From positions 66,320,816 through 66,384,815 of the forward strand of contig NC_132919.1 of NCBI RefSeq assembly GCF_047675955.1: DNA of 64,000 nucleotides, written 5' to 3'. Below the pieces are notes generated by a model. That model was not told the origin of the DNA. It worked only from the letters and a program-made list of their open reading frames with translations, and did no database searches. Position numbers and translations under genes: made by a program. Below are positions 1 through 11,900 of this stretch, one piece after another. This DNA comes from Chlorocebus sabaeus (lineage: Eukaryota > Chordata > Mammalia > Primates > Cercopithecidae). How positions within the stretch are numbered: the first letter of the stretch is position 1; every line of letters starts with the position of its first letter.

Positions 1-245
1 GGGCCCGTGTGTTCATAAATAACCTTGTGTATGTGGTCTTTTAGTTCTGCATAACTATCTCTGTTCAGTAAACTCCCAGAAGCAAAATTGCTGAGCAAAA
101 GGACAGACTAATATATTCACAGATTATTGCCCATTTACACTCCACCAGGAATGTCCTTGTTTCTTAGCCTTGCCAACTGATGGTATTAGCGAACTTTTGG
201 ATATTTGCTCATCTGATAGGTGGAAAATGGGAAATTCTTATTAAA
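1..245 (-). mobile_element. Old L1 3' fragment
   Basis: AGCAAAATTGCTGAGCAAAAG and CATCTGATAGGTGGAAAATG are L1M-type 3' region on the minus strand. It continues past the left edge. Confidence 0.65.
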
Positions 246-329
246 AGCCTCCTTCAGTTGGACCCATGTTCCATCAGCTGAAAAGAAGATCCCATGTGTT
301 TGGGACCTTCTTTCCACCCATCCTATGCC

Positions 330-475
330 CTTGCCTTGGTTCAGGTCCCTCTAGGGTTCTCATCCAGCATAGGAAGAGCACCAGCATTGGGTGGTGTTGC
401 GGACTGGGCTTGGAGCAGACCTAGTTTCAAGTCCTGTTCCACCACTTACAAGCCCAGGAATGTCAGGCACATTGC
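330..475 (-). mobile_element. Possible MIR fragment
   Basis: CTAGTTTCAAGTCCTGTTCC and CCACTTACAAGC resemble the MIR core; diverged. Confidence 0.4.
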
Positions 476-1033
476 TTATTAGTCAAACGCATATAGGAAA
501 TTCTCTCGTAGGCCCAGAAATAGCTTCTGAGCACATTAGATGGAGTTTTCAAATGTTAAATGGAGGAATTTAGATAGAATACATTGGGGAGGAACAGTCT
601 CTGTCTCCCATGACCACTGGGACCGTGGTGTGACAGGCCTGCAGTGTGACCCGGGCACAGGGCATGACCTAGGCTCACTTACCTGTCTTAGCCCTTCTTG
701 TGTGTCTGCCTCCTCTGCAGACCAGCCAGCCATCCCCTTGTGATATGTCTTGCTTTTGTCTCATGTGTCTTGTGATTGGAAAATTCCAGCTTAAGGTCAC
801 TGAATCAGTAACCATTCTCTCTGTGCAGGAAGTGTTGTCCCGGCTAGTATGGGGAAACTGGAGGGGCAAGGGTCAGGATGTATAGACGAATGCCAGACGG
901 TGGTGTGAGGAACTGGCAATCTAAGACATACAGATGCATAAACACACAGCCAGCACCAGCATTCGTAGAGCTGGGCCTTGAAGTTAGTCCTTGAGCATCC
1001 ACAGAGACCAGCATTTCTTGAAGTGTATATTTC

Positions 1034-1344
1034 TATTTTTTTTTTTTTTTTTTTTTTTGGAGACGGAGTCTCGCTCTGTCGCCCAGGCTGGAGTGCAGTG
1101 GCGCGATCTCGGCTCACTGCAAGCTCCGCCCCCCGGGTTCACGCCATTCTCCTGCCTCAGCCTCTCGAGTAGCTGGGACTACAGGCGCCGCCACCTCGCC
1201 CGGCTAGTTTTTTGTATTTTTTAGTAGAGACGGGGTTTCACCGTGTTAGTTAACCAGGATGGTCTCGATCTCCTGACCTCGTGATCCGCCCGTCTCGGCC
1301 TCCCAAAGTGCTGGGATTACAGGCTTGCGCCACCGCGCCCGGCC
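1034..1344 (-). mobile_element. AluY, Old World monkey type
   Basis: Full length, poly-T at left, flanked by a 15-bp target-site duplication TGAAGTGTATATTTC at 1019-1033 and 1345-1359. It carries CACCTCGCCCGGC and CGTCTCGGCC, features of cercopithecoid AluY. Confidence 0.95.
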
Positions 1345-1769
1345 TGAAGTGTATATTTCAAGGGTAAAATGTTCTCACCGACACTTAGAGTTCATCAAAG
1401 TTATTACATTATTTAAATATTTGTAACTTTAAATTAGACATAAATTCCTTGTGCTTATCATTACACGTATAAAATCAAAACATCCACAAATTAAACATAA
1501 AAGCATAAAAGACACAACATTCGAAATGAAATTTATTAATATAAAGCGGTTCTGTTTGGCAGAAACCAAATTGCAGTTGGGCTAGTGAATTGACTGTCCT
1601 GAATAGCTCCTTCCGTGTAGACTGGATCTGTATTATAATGATCACTGAGTGGCATAGGTATCATCTGGAGGGTTTAAGTACTTAGATTTAAGTACTTAGA
1701 ATGGTCCCTGGCACATAGGCATCAGTAGTGCTCAAATGATGGTATTGTTGTATTTTATTTTATTCTATA

Positions 1770-2034
1770 TTTTATTTATTTTTTGAAATAGAGTCTTGCT
1801 CTGTCCCCCACGCTGGAGTGCAGTGGCGCGATCTTGGCTCACTGCAACCTTCACCTCCTGGGTTCAAGCGATTCTCCATCCTCAGCCTCCCTAGTAGCTG
1901 GGATTGTAGGGGCCCGCCACCACACCCAGCTTATTTTTGTACTTATTGTAGAGAAAGGGTTTCACTATGTTGGCCAGGTGAACTCCTGACCTCAGGTGGT
2001 CTGCCCGCCTCAGCCTCTCATGCCCAGCCTGGGT
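1770..2034 (-). mobile_element. Alu with internal deletions
   Basis: Right arm intact; the left arm lacks the segment between CCTCTC and ATGCCCAGCCTGG. Confidence 0.88.
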
Positions 2035-2327
2035 AGACATATGTTTTTAATTCTCTTAGTTATATACCTAGGGGTGGAATTGCTGGGTCATATGTAACTC
2101 TATGTTTAACTTTTTGAGGAACTACCAAATTGTCTTCTGCAGTAGTTGTGTCATTTTACATCCCCACCACTAATATATACGAGCTTTAATTTCTCTACAT
2201 CTTTGCCTACCCTCGTTATTTTCTTTTTTATTATAACCAACCCAGTGGGTATAAAGTGGTATCTCATTGTAGTTGTGATTTGCATTTCTCTGATGGTTAA
2301 TGATGTTGAGTATCTTTTCATGTGCTT

Positions 2328-2626
2328 TTTTTTTTTTTTTTTTTTTTTGAGACGGAGTCTCGCTGTCTCCCAGGCTGGAGTGCAGTGGCCGGATCTCAGC
2401 TCACTGCAAGCTCCGCCTCCCGGGTTTACGCCATTCTCCTGCCTCAGCCTCCCGAGTAGCTGGGACTACAGGCACCCGCCACCTCGCCCGGCTAATTTTT
2501 TGTATTTTTAGTAGAGACGGGGTTTCACCGTGTTCGCCAGGATGGTCTCGATCTCCTGACCTCGTGATCCGCCCGTCTCGGCCTCCCAAAGTGCTGGGAT
2601 TACAGGCTTGAGCCACCGCGCCCGGC
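2328..2626 (-). mobile_element. AluY, Old World monkey type
   Basis: Full length inside an older L1; target-site duplication TTCATGTGCTT at 2317-2327 and 2627-2637. Has CCGGATCTCAGC and GGCTTGAGCC diagnostic sequence. Confidence 0.95.
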
Positions 2627-2850
2627 TTCATGTGCTTATTGAACATTTGGATATCTTCTTTGGAGAAATGTCTGTTCAGATCCTTTGCCCTTTTAACAAT
2701 TTGGTTATTTGTCTTTTTATTGTGGATTTGTGAGTGTTCTATATATATTCTGGATAATACGCCCTTCTATATAATTTAAAAATATTTCCCCCCATTCTTT
2801 GAGTTGTCTTTTTAGTTTCTTGATAGTATCCTTTAAAACACAAACGTTTT

Positions 2851-3172
2851 GGCTGGGCGCGGTGGCTCATGCCTGTAGTCCTAGCACTTTGGGAGACTGA
2901 GACGGGAGGATCACAAGGTCAGGAGATCGAGACCATCCTGGCTAATATGGTGAAACCCCATCTCTACCAAAAAAAAAAAAAATACAAAAAATTAGCCAGG
3001 CGTTATGGCGGGCGCCTGTAGTCCCAGCTAATCGGGAGGCTGAGGCAGGAGAATGGTGTGAACCTGGGAAGCAGAGCTTGCAGTGAGCCGAGATGGCGCC
3101 ACTGCACTCCAGCCTGGGCGACAGAGCGAGACTCCATGTCAAATAAACAAAAAACAAAACAAAACAAAAAAC
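2851..3172 (+). mobile_element. AluY-like, first half of an inverted Alu pair
   Basis: Full length with an A-rich CAAAA tail; target duplication CACAAACGTTTT before and after. Confidence 0.93.
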
Positions 3173-3182
3173 CACAAACGTT

Positions 3183-3459
3183 TTTTATTTTTGTTTTTTG
3201 AAACAGAGTCTCACTCTGTCGCCCAGGCTGGAGTGCAGTGGTGTGATCTCGGCTCACTGCAGCCTCCCGCTCCCAGGTTCCAGTGATTCTCCTGCCTCAG
3301 CCCCCCAAGTAGCTGGGATTACAGGTGCGCACCACCACGCCCAGCTAATTTTTGTATTTTTGTTAGAGACAGGGTTTCACCATGTTGGCCAGGCTGATCT
3401 CGAACTCCTGGCCTCAGGTGATCCACCTGCCTTGGCCTCCAAAGTGCTGGGATTACAAT
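3183..3459 (-). mobile_element. Alu (AluS-like), second half of an inverted Alu pair
   Basis: Begins about ten bases after the + strand Alu ends, tail to tail; 5' end truncated after GGGATTACA. Confidence 0.92.
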
Positions 3460-3739
3460 TTGTTTTTCATTGCTTGCTCACGCTGTAGATCTCACGTCTA
3501 AGAAACCATTGCCTAATCCAAAGACATGAAGTTTATACCTCTCTTTCCTTCTGAGAGTTAGTTTTAGCTCTTACCTTTAGGTTTTTAATCCATTTTGAGT
3601 TAATTTTTGTATACAAAGTGAGATAGCAGTCCAGCTTTTTTGTTTTGCATGTAATTATCCACTTACCTCAGCACAATTGTTGAAAAGACTATTCCTTCCC
3701 CATTAAAGTGTGTTGGTGTCTATGTTGAAAATCATTTAC

Positions 3740-3908
3740 TTTTTTTTTTTTTTTTTTTGAGATGGAGTCTCACTCTTTTACCCAGGCTGGAGTGCAGTGG
3801 CGCAATCTTGGCTCACTGCAACCTCCACCTCCCGGGTTCAAGCAATTCTCTGCCTCAGTCTCCTGAGTAGCTGGGATTACAGGCACCTGCCACCAAGCCC
3901 GGCTAATT

Positions 3909-3941
<33 letters not shown>

Positions 3942-4362
3942 GAGATGGAGTCTCGCTCTGTCGCCCAGGTTGGAGTGCAGTGGCGCGATCTCGGCTCACT
4001 GCAAGCTCCGCCCCCCGGGTTCACGCCATTCTCCTGCCTCAGCCTCCCGAGTAGCTGGGACTACAGGCGCTGCCACCTCGCCCGGCTAGTTTTTTGTATT
4101 TTTTTTTTTTAGTAGAGACGGGGTTTCACCGTGTTAGCCAGGATGGTCTCGATCTCCTGACCTCGTGATCCGCCCGTCTCGGCCTCCCAAAGTGCTGGGA
4201 TTACAGGCTTGCGCCACCGCGCCCGGCCAATTTTTGTATTTTTAGTAGAGACAGGGTTTCGCCATCTTGGCCATGCTAGTCTTGAACTACTGACGTTGTA
4301 ATTCTACCCGCCTCAAACTTCTAAAGTGCTGGGATTACAGACATGAGCCACTACACCCAGCC
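3740..4362 (-). mobile_element. Older Alu split by a younger Alu
   Basis: The halves 3740-3918 and 4229-4362 flank the nested element. Target duplication AAAATCATTTACT/AAAATCAGTTACT. Confidence 0.9.
3919..4228 (-). mobile_element. AluY, Old World monkey type, inserted in an older Alu
   Basis: Nested in the Alu at 3740-4362, in its middle A-rich part; the duplicated target is AATTTTTGTATT. Same diagnostic sequence as the other young copies. Confidence 0.93.
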
Positions 4363-4410
4363 AAAATCAGTTACTTATATATGGATTGGCCACCTATTCT
4401 TGGCTATACT

Positions 4411-5577
4411 GTCTTGAAATGTTGTTTGGGGTTAAGATGGTGCAGAGCTCACGGGAAGACAATCAGGTAAGCAACTTGAATTCTAAAATCCTCATTTCCA
4501 TAAGCCCAAATAAGCTGAGCTTCATGTATCTTCTGGATCCAGTACAAGCTGTCAGGGCAGATGCATGGAGGCTTTGGGGCCTTAGACAGCCTGTGGCCAT
4601 CTGAACCTGCCTTTGCCCATGACATGCTATCTCTTATAAGCAGAAGAGATAGCAAACGGGTTTATTTTCGAAATGGAGCTTGGATCCTCAGAAGCCTCAG
4701 GAGAGAGAGGAGCAGTTGCTAGTCAGTGCACATTCCAGAGGGCCCAGGACATGTTTCTGTGCACTGTGTATGTGTGAGTGTGTGTGTGCACACACATGTA
4801 CCAAGACAGTAACATTTGCTCCCTGTGGCCCCAGGAAGCAGCACGGAAGAGACAGGGAGTGGCAGTCGCACCATGGAGAGTGAACAGGGGCACATCTCAT
4901 GTGTACTCATATCCACCCTCACACACCTGGTGTACATTGAGCTCCAGAAGCACTTTCTGGGGATGTGACGCTTTGCTGTCTCCACACCCAGTCCAGCTCT
5001 GAGGGGACCAGCCCTTGCACCTCCCCCAGCCCTGCTGTCCCAGTGCCTGCCCAGGAACAAAATGTGACCTCACTCAGGAAACCTGTTTAGCCCTTGCTGC
5101 TCCTAGTCCCTGCCCCGGGGCACAGAGTCCTGGCACCTCAACTCTCTGTGCTGAGGAGGAGGCCTGTTCTGAGACACTGTCCTTGGAGGCTCTGCTGCAC
5201 ACCATATTTGGGAAAACGATTGCCCACACAACTGTGTGTTTGGCTGAGCAAGCTCTCCAGGCCCACAGCTAGCCTGCTCAGAATGCCAGTAAGTCCTCAT
5301 TCATACCAAGTCCTCTTTCTCTGCTGTGGGAGCTTTTTCACCTGAGATCCCAGGCTCCACAAATCACCTGCCTACCCAGTCTGCCTAAATCCTGGCCAGG
5401 AAGAACGTGGTGGGAGTGTCAGAGGAGGACTGTGTGATGGGGAGTGCAGTGGATAATTAAGAAGGTGTGGGTTGTTTTAAATCATAAAACAGTTTTGCAT
5501 TCTTCCCTCTGCCCCAATAGCCTTGGGCATTGTGGCAGACAACCTGTCACACAGGTTTCTTTGTTTAAAACTTCTAG
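4411..5577 (+). other. PLEKHM1 intron, mostly unique
   Basis: No exon of PLEKHM1 and no clear repeat except a short GT run. Reading frames here lack resemblance to any protein I know. Confidence 0.6.
4766..4799 (+). repeat. Short (GT)n repeat
   Basis: Alternating GT followed by CACACA; a short imperfect dinucleotide run. Confidence 0.7.
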
Positions 5578-5962
5578 GGTATTGTTGGAATTCAGCAAAG
5601 CCCAGGTAAACTCTGTGCCAACCAACGGACTGAGCCAAGAAACGGAGAGCCCCACACCACAGGCCTTGCTCTCCCTCCATGGCCTCAACACCAGCACACA
5701 CCTGCACTATGAGGCGCCTGCAGAGCCCCTTCCTGCCCAGGCAGCCTCTGGAACGCAAGATGGTGTCCACATGCAGGAGCCGCGTCCCCGGGCGCCCAGC
5801 GCCCTGGACTTACAGCAGCGTGTAGAGACCACCTCAGGCCAGCAGCCTTCTAGTACCATCAGCAAGACAGCCAGAGAAGTGGGCCAAGGGAATGGCCCAC
5901 AGAAGGCCCAGGCTCATGACGGAGCTGGTCTGAAGCTGGTAGTTTCCTCACCCACCAGTCCG
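5578..5962 (+). CDS. PLEKHM1: PLEKHM1 exon, residues 309-436 (Ser/Pro-rich linker)
   Basis: The acceptor AG is at 5576-5577 after a T-rich tract, and the donor CCG|GTGAGT is at 5963. The first base completes a codon from an upstream exon that is outside the window; the exon ends on a codon boundary. It encodes a disordered Ser/Thr/Gln/Pro-rich linker between the RUN domain and PH1, starting VLLEFSKAQ and ending VVSSPTSP, which matches the PLEKHM1 protein as I know it. If the donor is not used the frame stays open for 22 more residues to a TAG at 6029-6031. Confidence 0.93.
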
Positions 5963-8900
5963 GTGAGTGGTGCAAGCTGTTCAGGGGGCAGTCTTGGGAA
6001 ATGTCAGCTGACGCAGGGTTTCCCCAGCTAGTGACCCTGAGTGGTCTCTGCCTTCTCTCTGTTAGCCTTCCTCTCCCTGCATGGTGATAGTGTTAATAGC
6101 ATCGTGATGATGGGGTTCATGTTTCTTGGTGTGTGAGCTGTAGATATAAGCCAGGCACTGTGCTGCTCACTTCCCGTGTGTATCTCCTGTCATTTTCACG
6201 TCACTCTGTGAAGGTCGTTCTCATCTGACTGCAGTCTCAGCTCTTTAACCACTACCACTCACTAGCTAAGGCCTTGGGTAAGTCACTTCAGCTCTCTGAA
6301 CCTTTATTTTCTCCTTAGTACTTGTTATTATTAAATTAATATTTTTTGATTTTTGGTTTTTTGGTTTTTTTCAGATGGAATCTTGCTCTGTTGCCCAGGC
6401 TGGAGTGCAGTGGCACAATCTCTGCTCACTGCCACCTTCGCCTCCTGGGTTCAAGTGATTCTCCTGCCTCAGCCTCCTAAGTAGCTGGGATTACAGGTGC
6501 CCACCACCATGCCCAGCTAATTTTTGTATTTTTAGTAAAGATGGGGTTTCACCATGTTGACCAGGCTGGTCTCGATCTGCTTGCCTCGGCCTCCCAAAGT
6601 GCTGGGATTACAGGCATGAGCCAGTACGCTCAGCCTATTAAATTAATATTTTTAGAAAATACTAGGCCTTGAACATACTCACTTTGCAACATGACCCAGG
6701 TTTTAGAGCTGTGCTGTCCAATATGGCAGCTACCAGCCACGTGTGGCTGTTGAACACTTAAAATGTGGCACGTCCAAATGGAGATGTGCCATGTGAAATA
6801 AGCACTGGATTTCAACAACTTAGTATGATTAAAAAAATAGAAAATCTCATTTTTATGGATTACAAGTTAAAATGAAAATATTTGGGGGCTGAGCATGGTG
6901 GCTCACACCTGTAATCCCAGCACTTTGGAAAGCCAAGGAGGGAGGATTGCTTGAGACCAGGAGTTGGAGACCAACCTGGGCAACAAAGTGAGACCCCATC
7001 TCTACAAAAAATACAAAAATTAGCTGGGCATGGTAGTGTGTGGCTGTAGTCCCAGTTACTAGGGAGGTGGGAAGATGGCCTGAGCCCAGAAGGTTGAGGC
7101 TGCAATGAGCTGTGATTACATCACTGTACTCCAGCCTGGGTGACAGAGGGAGACCTTGTCTGGAAAAAAAAAGAAAAAAAAAAGAAAGAGAAAAAAAGAT
7201 TTTGGATATATTGTATTAAATAAGATATATTATTAAAATTAATTTCACCTATTTCTTTCTACTTTAAAAAAAAATTTATGTTTAAACCATGGCCTATTAA
7301 CACAGCCCTAGGAGATCTTGAGAACATGTGCCATACTTTTTAAAAATGTGGCTGCTAGAACATTTAAAATTATATATGTGGCTCATACTATATTTCTATT
7401 GGACAGTGCTGTTCTAGAATAAGCCAATCCAGCCATGTGCAGTGACACAAGCCAGTGGTCCCAGCTAGTTGGGAGGCTGAGGCAGGAGGATTCCTTGAGC
7501 CCAAAAGTTCGAGGCCAGGGTCAACATAGTCCCTGAGGGAAGCCAGCCCTGGGCATCTCCTTGAGAGAACCAAGTGAATAGAGAGGCTTGAGAACTACTG
7601 GCCCAATGAAGCACCAGCCAAAGGCTGTGAATTTGAGCTCTTTTGTCTTTTCCATTTGTTCTTGTTTGGCCTTTGTGGTTTTCCAAAGTTATTGATGTTT
7701 ACTGAGTGTGGGTAGGAAAAAGATGTGTGTGCTATCTGCCCCTGCTGCAGTTCAAGCCCCAGCAGCCTAGCCAGCAGGGTGAGGGAAAGCAATTGCTCTT
7801 GAATGCTGGGGGCAGGCTCCAGAGAAAGTCCACAAGAGAGGAAAGAGACAGTGCGGGTAGGGCTGGTGCTGCAGTGATGGGAGGGAGAGTAAATACCTTT
7901 ATAGGCTTAGGTGCCTCTGACTACTTCTTTTTCTAAGCTTCACAGTTGTTTTTATTTTGTTTTGTTTTTTTCTTGAGACAAGGCCTTGCTCTGTAACCCA
8001 GGCTGGAGTGCGGTAGTGCAATCACAGCTGACTGCAGCCTCGACCTCCCATGCTCAAGCAATCCTCTCACTTCAGCCTCTAGAGTAGCTAGAACCACAGG
8101 TGGCACCAACTTGCCCAGCTAATTCTTTTTTTTTTTAATGGAGACGGGGTTTCATTATGTTGCTTAGCCTTGAGTGATCCTCCCACCTCAGCCTCCCGAA
8201 GTGCTAGGATTACAGGCATGAGTCACCATGCCCAACCTGGCTTCATATTTAAACCACACCATGGAGGGCAAGATAGGGTCATGGAAAGCAGAGGCAGGGA
8301 TTTGTATGCTTGTGCGTACATGGACACAAAGCTGGGAGTATATCCCTGCCATGGTCTGGGGCTCAGGGTGAAGTCTAGTCTTGCATTTTCAGCTCTATTC
8401 GTGCTCTTCTCTTTGGGTAGTAGCTTCTAGATCAGGAGTGTCCGATCTTTTGGCTTCCCTGGGCCACATTGGAAGGAGAAGAATTGTCTTGGGTCACATA
8501 TAAAATACAGTAACACTAATGATAGCTGATGAGCTTCAAAAAAATCACAAAAATAATCTCATTATGTTTTTTGTTTTCTGTTTGTTTTTTGAGATAATGT
8601 CTCTCTCTGTCACCCAGGCTGGAGCGCAGTGGTGTGATCTCGGCTCACTGCAACCTCCACCTCCCTGGTTCAAGTGATTCTTCTGCCTCAGCCTCCCGAG
8701 TAGCTGGGATTACAGGCGCCCACCACCATGACCAGCTAATTCTTGTATTTTTCATAGAGACGGGGTTTTGCCATGTTGGCCAGGCTGGTTTTGAACTCCC
8801 AACCTTAAATGATCCACCCGCCTCGGCCTCCCAAAGTGCTGGGATTATAGGCATGAGTCACCACACCCAGCCAAAAATCTCATAATGTTTTAAGACAATT

Positions 8901-11900
8901 TATGAATTTGTGTTGGGCCACATTGAAAGCTGTCCTGGGCTGCATGTGGCCTATGGGCTGTGGGTTGGACAAACTTCCTCTAAGTCATATGACTCAGGAT
9001 GGGGCCAGGGCCATGGAATAGACAAGCAGAGGCACCTCCCCCCCGCCTTTTTTTTAAACAGCTTTATCGAGATAGAATTAAAATACATACAATTCACCTG
9101 TTTAAAGTATAATACTGTGTTTTTAGTATATTCATAGGGTTGTGTAATCATCACCACAGTCTAATTGTAGAACACTTCTATCCCCTATGGAAGAAACCTT
9201 CTGCCTATTAGCAATCACTCCCCATCTCTCTCCATTCAACCCCTGGCCACCACTAATTTACTTTCTATCTTGATAGATTTGTCCATTCTTGCCATTTTAT
9301 ATAAATGAGGTCATGTAGTGTGTGACCTTTTGTGTCTGGCTTCCTTCATGTAGCATGTGTTTTTAACATTCATCCATGTTGTTATGTGTATGAATACTTC
9401 ATTCCTTTTTATTGCTGAGTAATACCCCACTGTATATTCCACTGTATGGCTAAGTCACTTTTTATGTAAGGTTTCATCAATTGATGGATGTTTGGGTTAT
9501 TTCCACTTAGGGCTATTATAAATAATGCTGCTGCAAATATTCGTGTATAAGTTTTTGTGTGGACATATGTTTTTAATTCTCCTGGATGCATAGCTAGGAG
9601 TAGAATTTTTCAGATCATATGATAACTATGTTTAACCTTTTGAGGAACTGCCAAACTGTTTTCCAAAGCAGCCTGCCCCATTTTATATTCGCCACATCCC
9701 CACCAACAGTTGTTACTGTCTAGTTTTTTTTTTTTTTTTTTGAGACGGAGTCTCGCTCTGTCGCCCAGGCTGGAGTGCAGTGGCGCGATCTCAGCTCACT
9801 GCAAGCTCCGCCTCCCGGGTTCACGCCATTCTCCTGCCTCAGCCTCCTGAGCAGCTGGGACTACAGGCGCCCGCCACCTCGCCCGGCTAGTTTTTTTGTA
9901 TTTTTTAGTAGAGACGGGGTTTCACCGGGTTAGCAAGGATGGTTTCGATCTCCTGACCTCGTGATCCGCCCGTCTCGGCCTCCCAAAGTGCTAGGATTAC
10001 AGGCTTGAGCCACCGCGCCCGGCCTACTGTCTAGTTTTTAAAAAAATTATTATGATAGCCATCACAGTGCGTAAGAAGTGGGAGCTCATTGTGGTTCTGA
10101 TTTATGTTTCCCTGACAGCTAATGAAGTTGAACATCTTTCCATGTGCTTATTGGCCACTTGTGTATCTTCTTTGGAGAAATGTCTATTCCAAAACTTTGG
10201 CCTTTCTAGAGTGCAGTGGTGTGATCACAGCTCACTGCAACCTCAACCTCCCAACCTCAAGTGATTATCCCACCTCAGCCTCCCAAGTAGCTGGGACTAT
10301 AGGCATGCGCCACCATGACCAGCTAATTTTTTGTATTTTTTGTAGTGATGGGGTTTTGCGATGTTGCCAGGCTGCCCTCAAATTCCTGGACTCAAGCAAT
10401 TCTTCCACCTCAACCTCTCAAAGTGCCGGGATTACAGGCATGAGCCACCACATTCAGCCTACCTTTGCCCATTTTTAAATTATGTTTTTGGTTTTTTTGA
10501 GATGAAGTCTCGCTCTTGGCCCCCGGGCTGGAGTGCGATGGCACGATCTTGGCTCACTGCAACCTCTGCCTCCTGGGTTCAAGCGATTCTCCTGCCTCAG
10601 CCTCATGAGTAGCAGGGATTACAGGTGCCTGCCACCATACCTGGCTAATTTTTGTATTTTTGTAGAGACGGGATTTTAGCATGTTGGCCAGGCTGCTCTT
10701 GAACGCCTGACCTCAGGTGATCCACCTGCCTTGGCCTCCCAAAGTGCTGGGATTACAGGTGTGAGCCACTGCACCCAGCCAAATTATGTTATCTTCTAAT
10801 TATTGAGTTATAATAGTACTTTTTTCTTTCTTTCTTTTTCTTTTTCTTTTTTTTTTTTTTGAGACAGAGTCTTGCTCTGTCTCAAGGCTGGAGTGGAGTG
10901 GCGTGATCTCAGCTCACTGCAGCCTCAACTTCCTGGGCTCAGGTGATCCTCCCGCCGTAGCCTCCTGAGTAGCTGGAACTATAGCCTCACACCACCATGC
11001 CCAGCTAGTTGTTTTGTGTTTTTTATAGAGTAGAGGTTTCACCATGTTGCCCAGGCTAGTTCTTTAAACCGTGTATATTCTGGATACTAGACCTTTACCA
11101 GATACATGATTTACAAATATTTTCTCCCATTCTGCAGGTTGTCTGTTCACTCTTTTGATGGTATTTTTGGCAGCATAAAAGCTTTACTTTTGATGTAGTC
11201 CAATTTATCTAATTGTGCTTTTGGTGTTCTATCTAAGTATCCATTACCTAATCCAAGGTCACAAAGATTTACTTCCATGATTTCTTCTAAGAATGTTATC
11301 AGTTTAGCTCTTACAAGTGAGTCTGTGGTCCATCTTGAGTTAACTTTTGTGTATGAAGGATGTAGACACCCAGTGGAGCCAGCACCATTTGTTGAAAAGG
11401 CCATCCTTTCCCCATTGAACTGCCCCACTTTCTCCTTTAAAATTTTTTTGAGGAATGATGTATCTGAAGTACCAGATCTTCAGGGTCCAAGTGTCCACCT
11501 TGGTGAGTATTTACATATGATGTGCACCCTGTGACCACCATCTAGATCAAGATACAGAATGTGTCTAGCCCTCTAGCCCACCAGAGGCTCTTGCGTACCT
11601 TCTCCCAGTCATTGCGCACCTTGAAATCCACCATTCTGACTTCTAGCGTGGTGCGTTAGTTTTTCCTGTTGTAGAACTTCACGCCTATAAATGGAATCAT
11701 GCAGTATGTATTCTTTTGTGTCTGGTTTCTTTTGCTGAACACTACATCTGTGAGCTGCAACTGTACATAGAGCATGAAGCTGCAGTTCGTTCTTTTCCAT
11801 TGTTCTGTAGTAGTACTCCATTGTAAAAATACATCGCCCCCTATTTTCCATTCTGTTAATGGACATTTGGGTTGTTTCCAGGTTTTGACTATTATGAAGA

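Larger units (their letters stand above)
2035..4410 (-). mobile_element. L1 3' part on minus strand, broken by Alus
   Basis: L1 ORF2-3' and 3'UTR pieces lie at 2035-2316, 2638-2838, 3460-3739 and 4363-4410, in the order expected for a single minus-strand element. Confidence 0.8.
9052..11455 (-). mobile_element. L1 (L1M-type) 3' end on minus strand, broken by four Alus
   Basis: Begins near GCTTTATCGAGATAGAATTA, runs through the 3'UTR into ORF2 sequence (ATTTGTTGAAAAGGCCATCC). All four inserted Alus are also on the minus strand. Confidence 0.82.
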
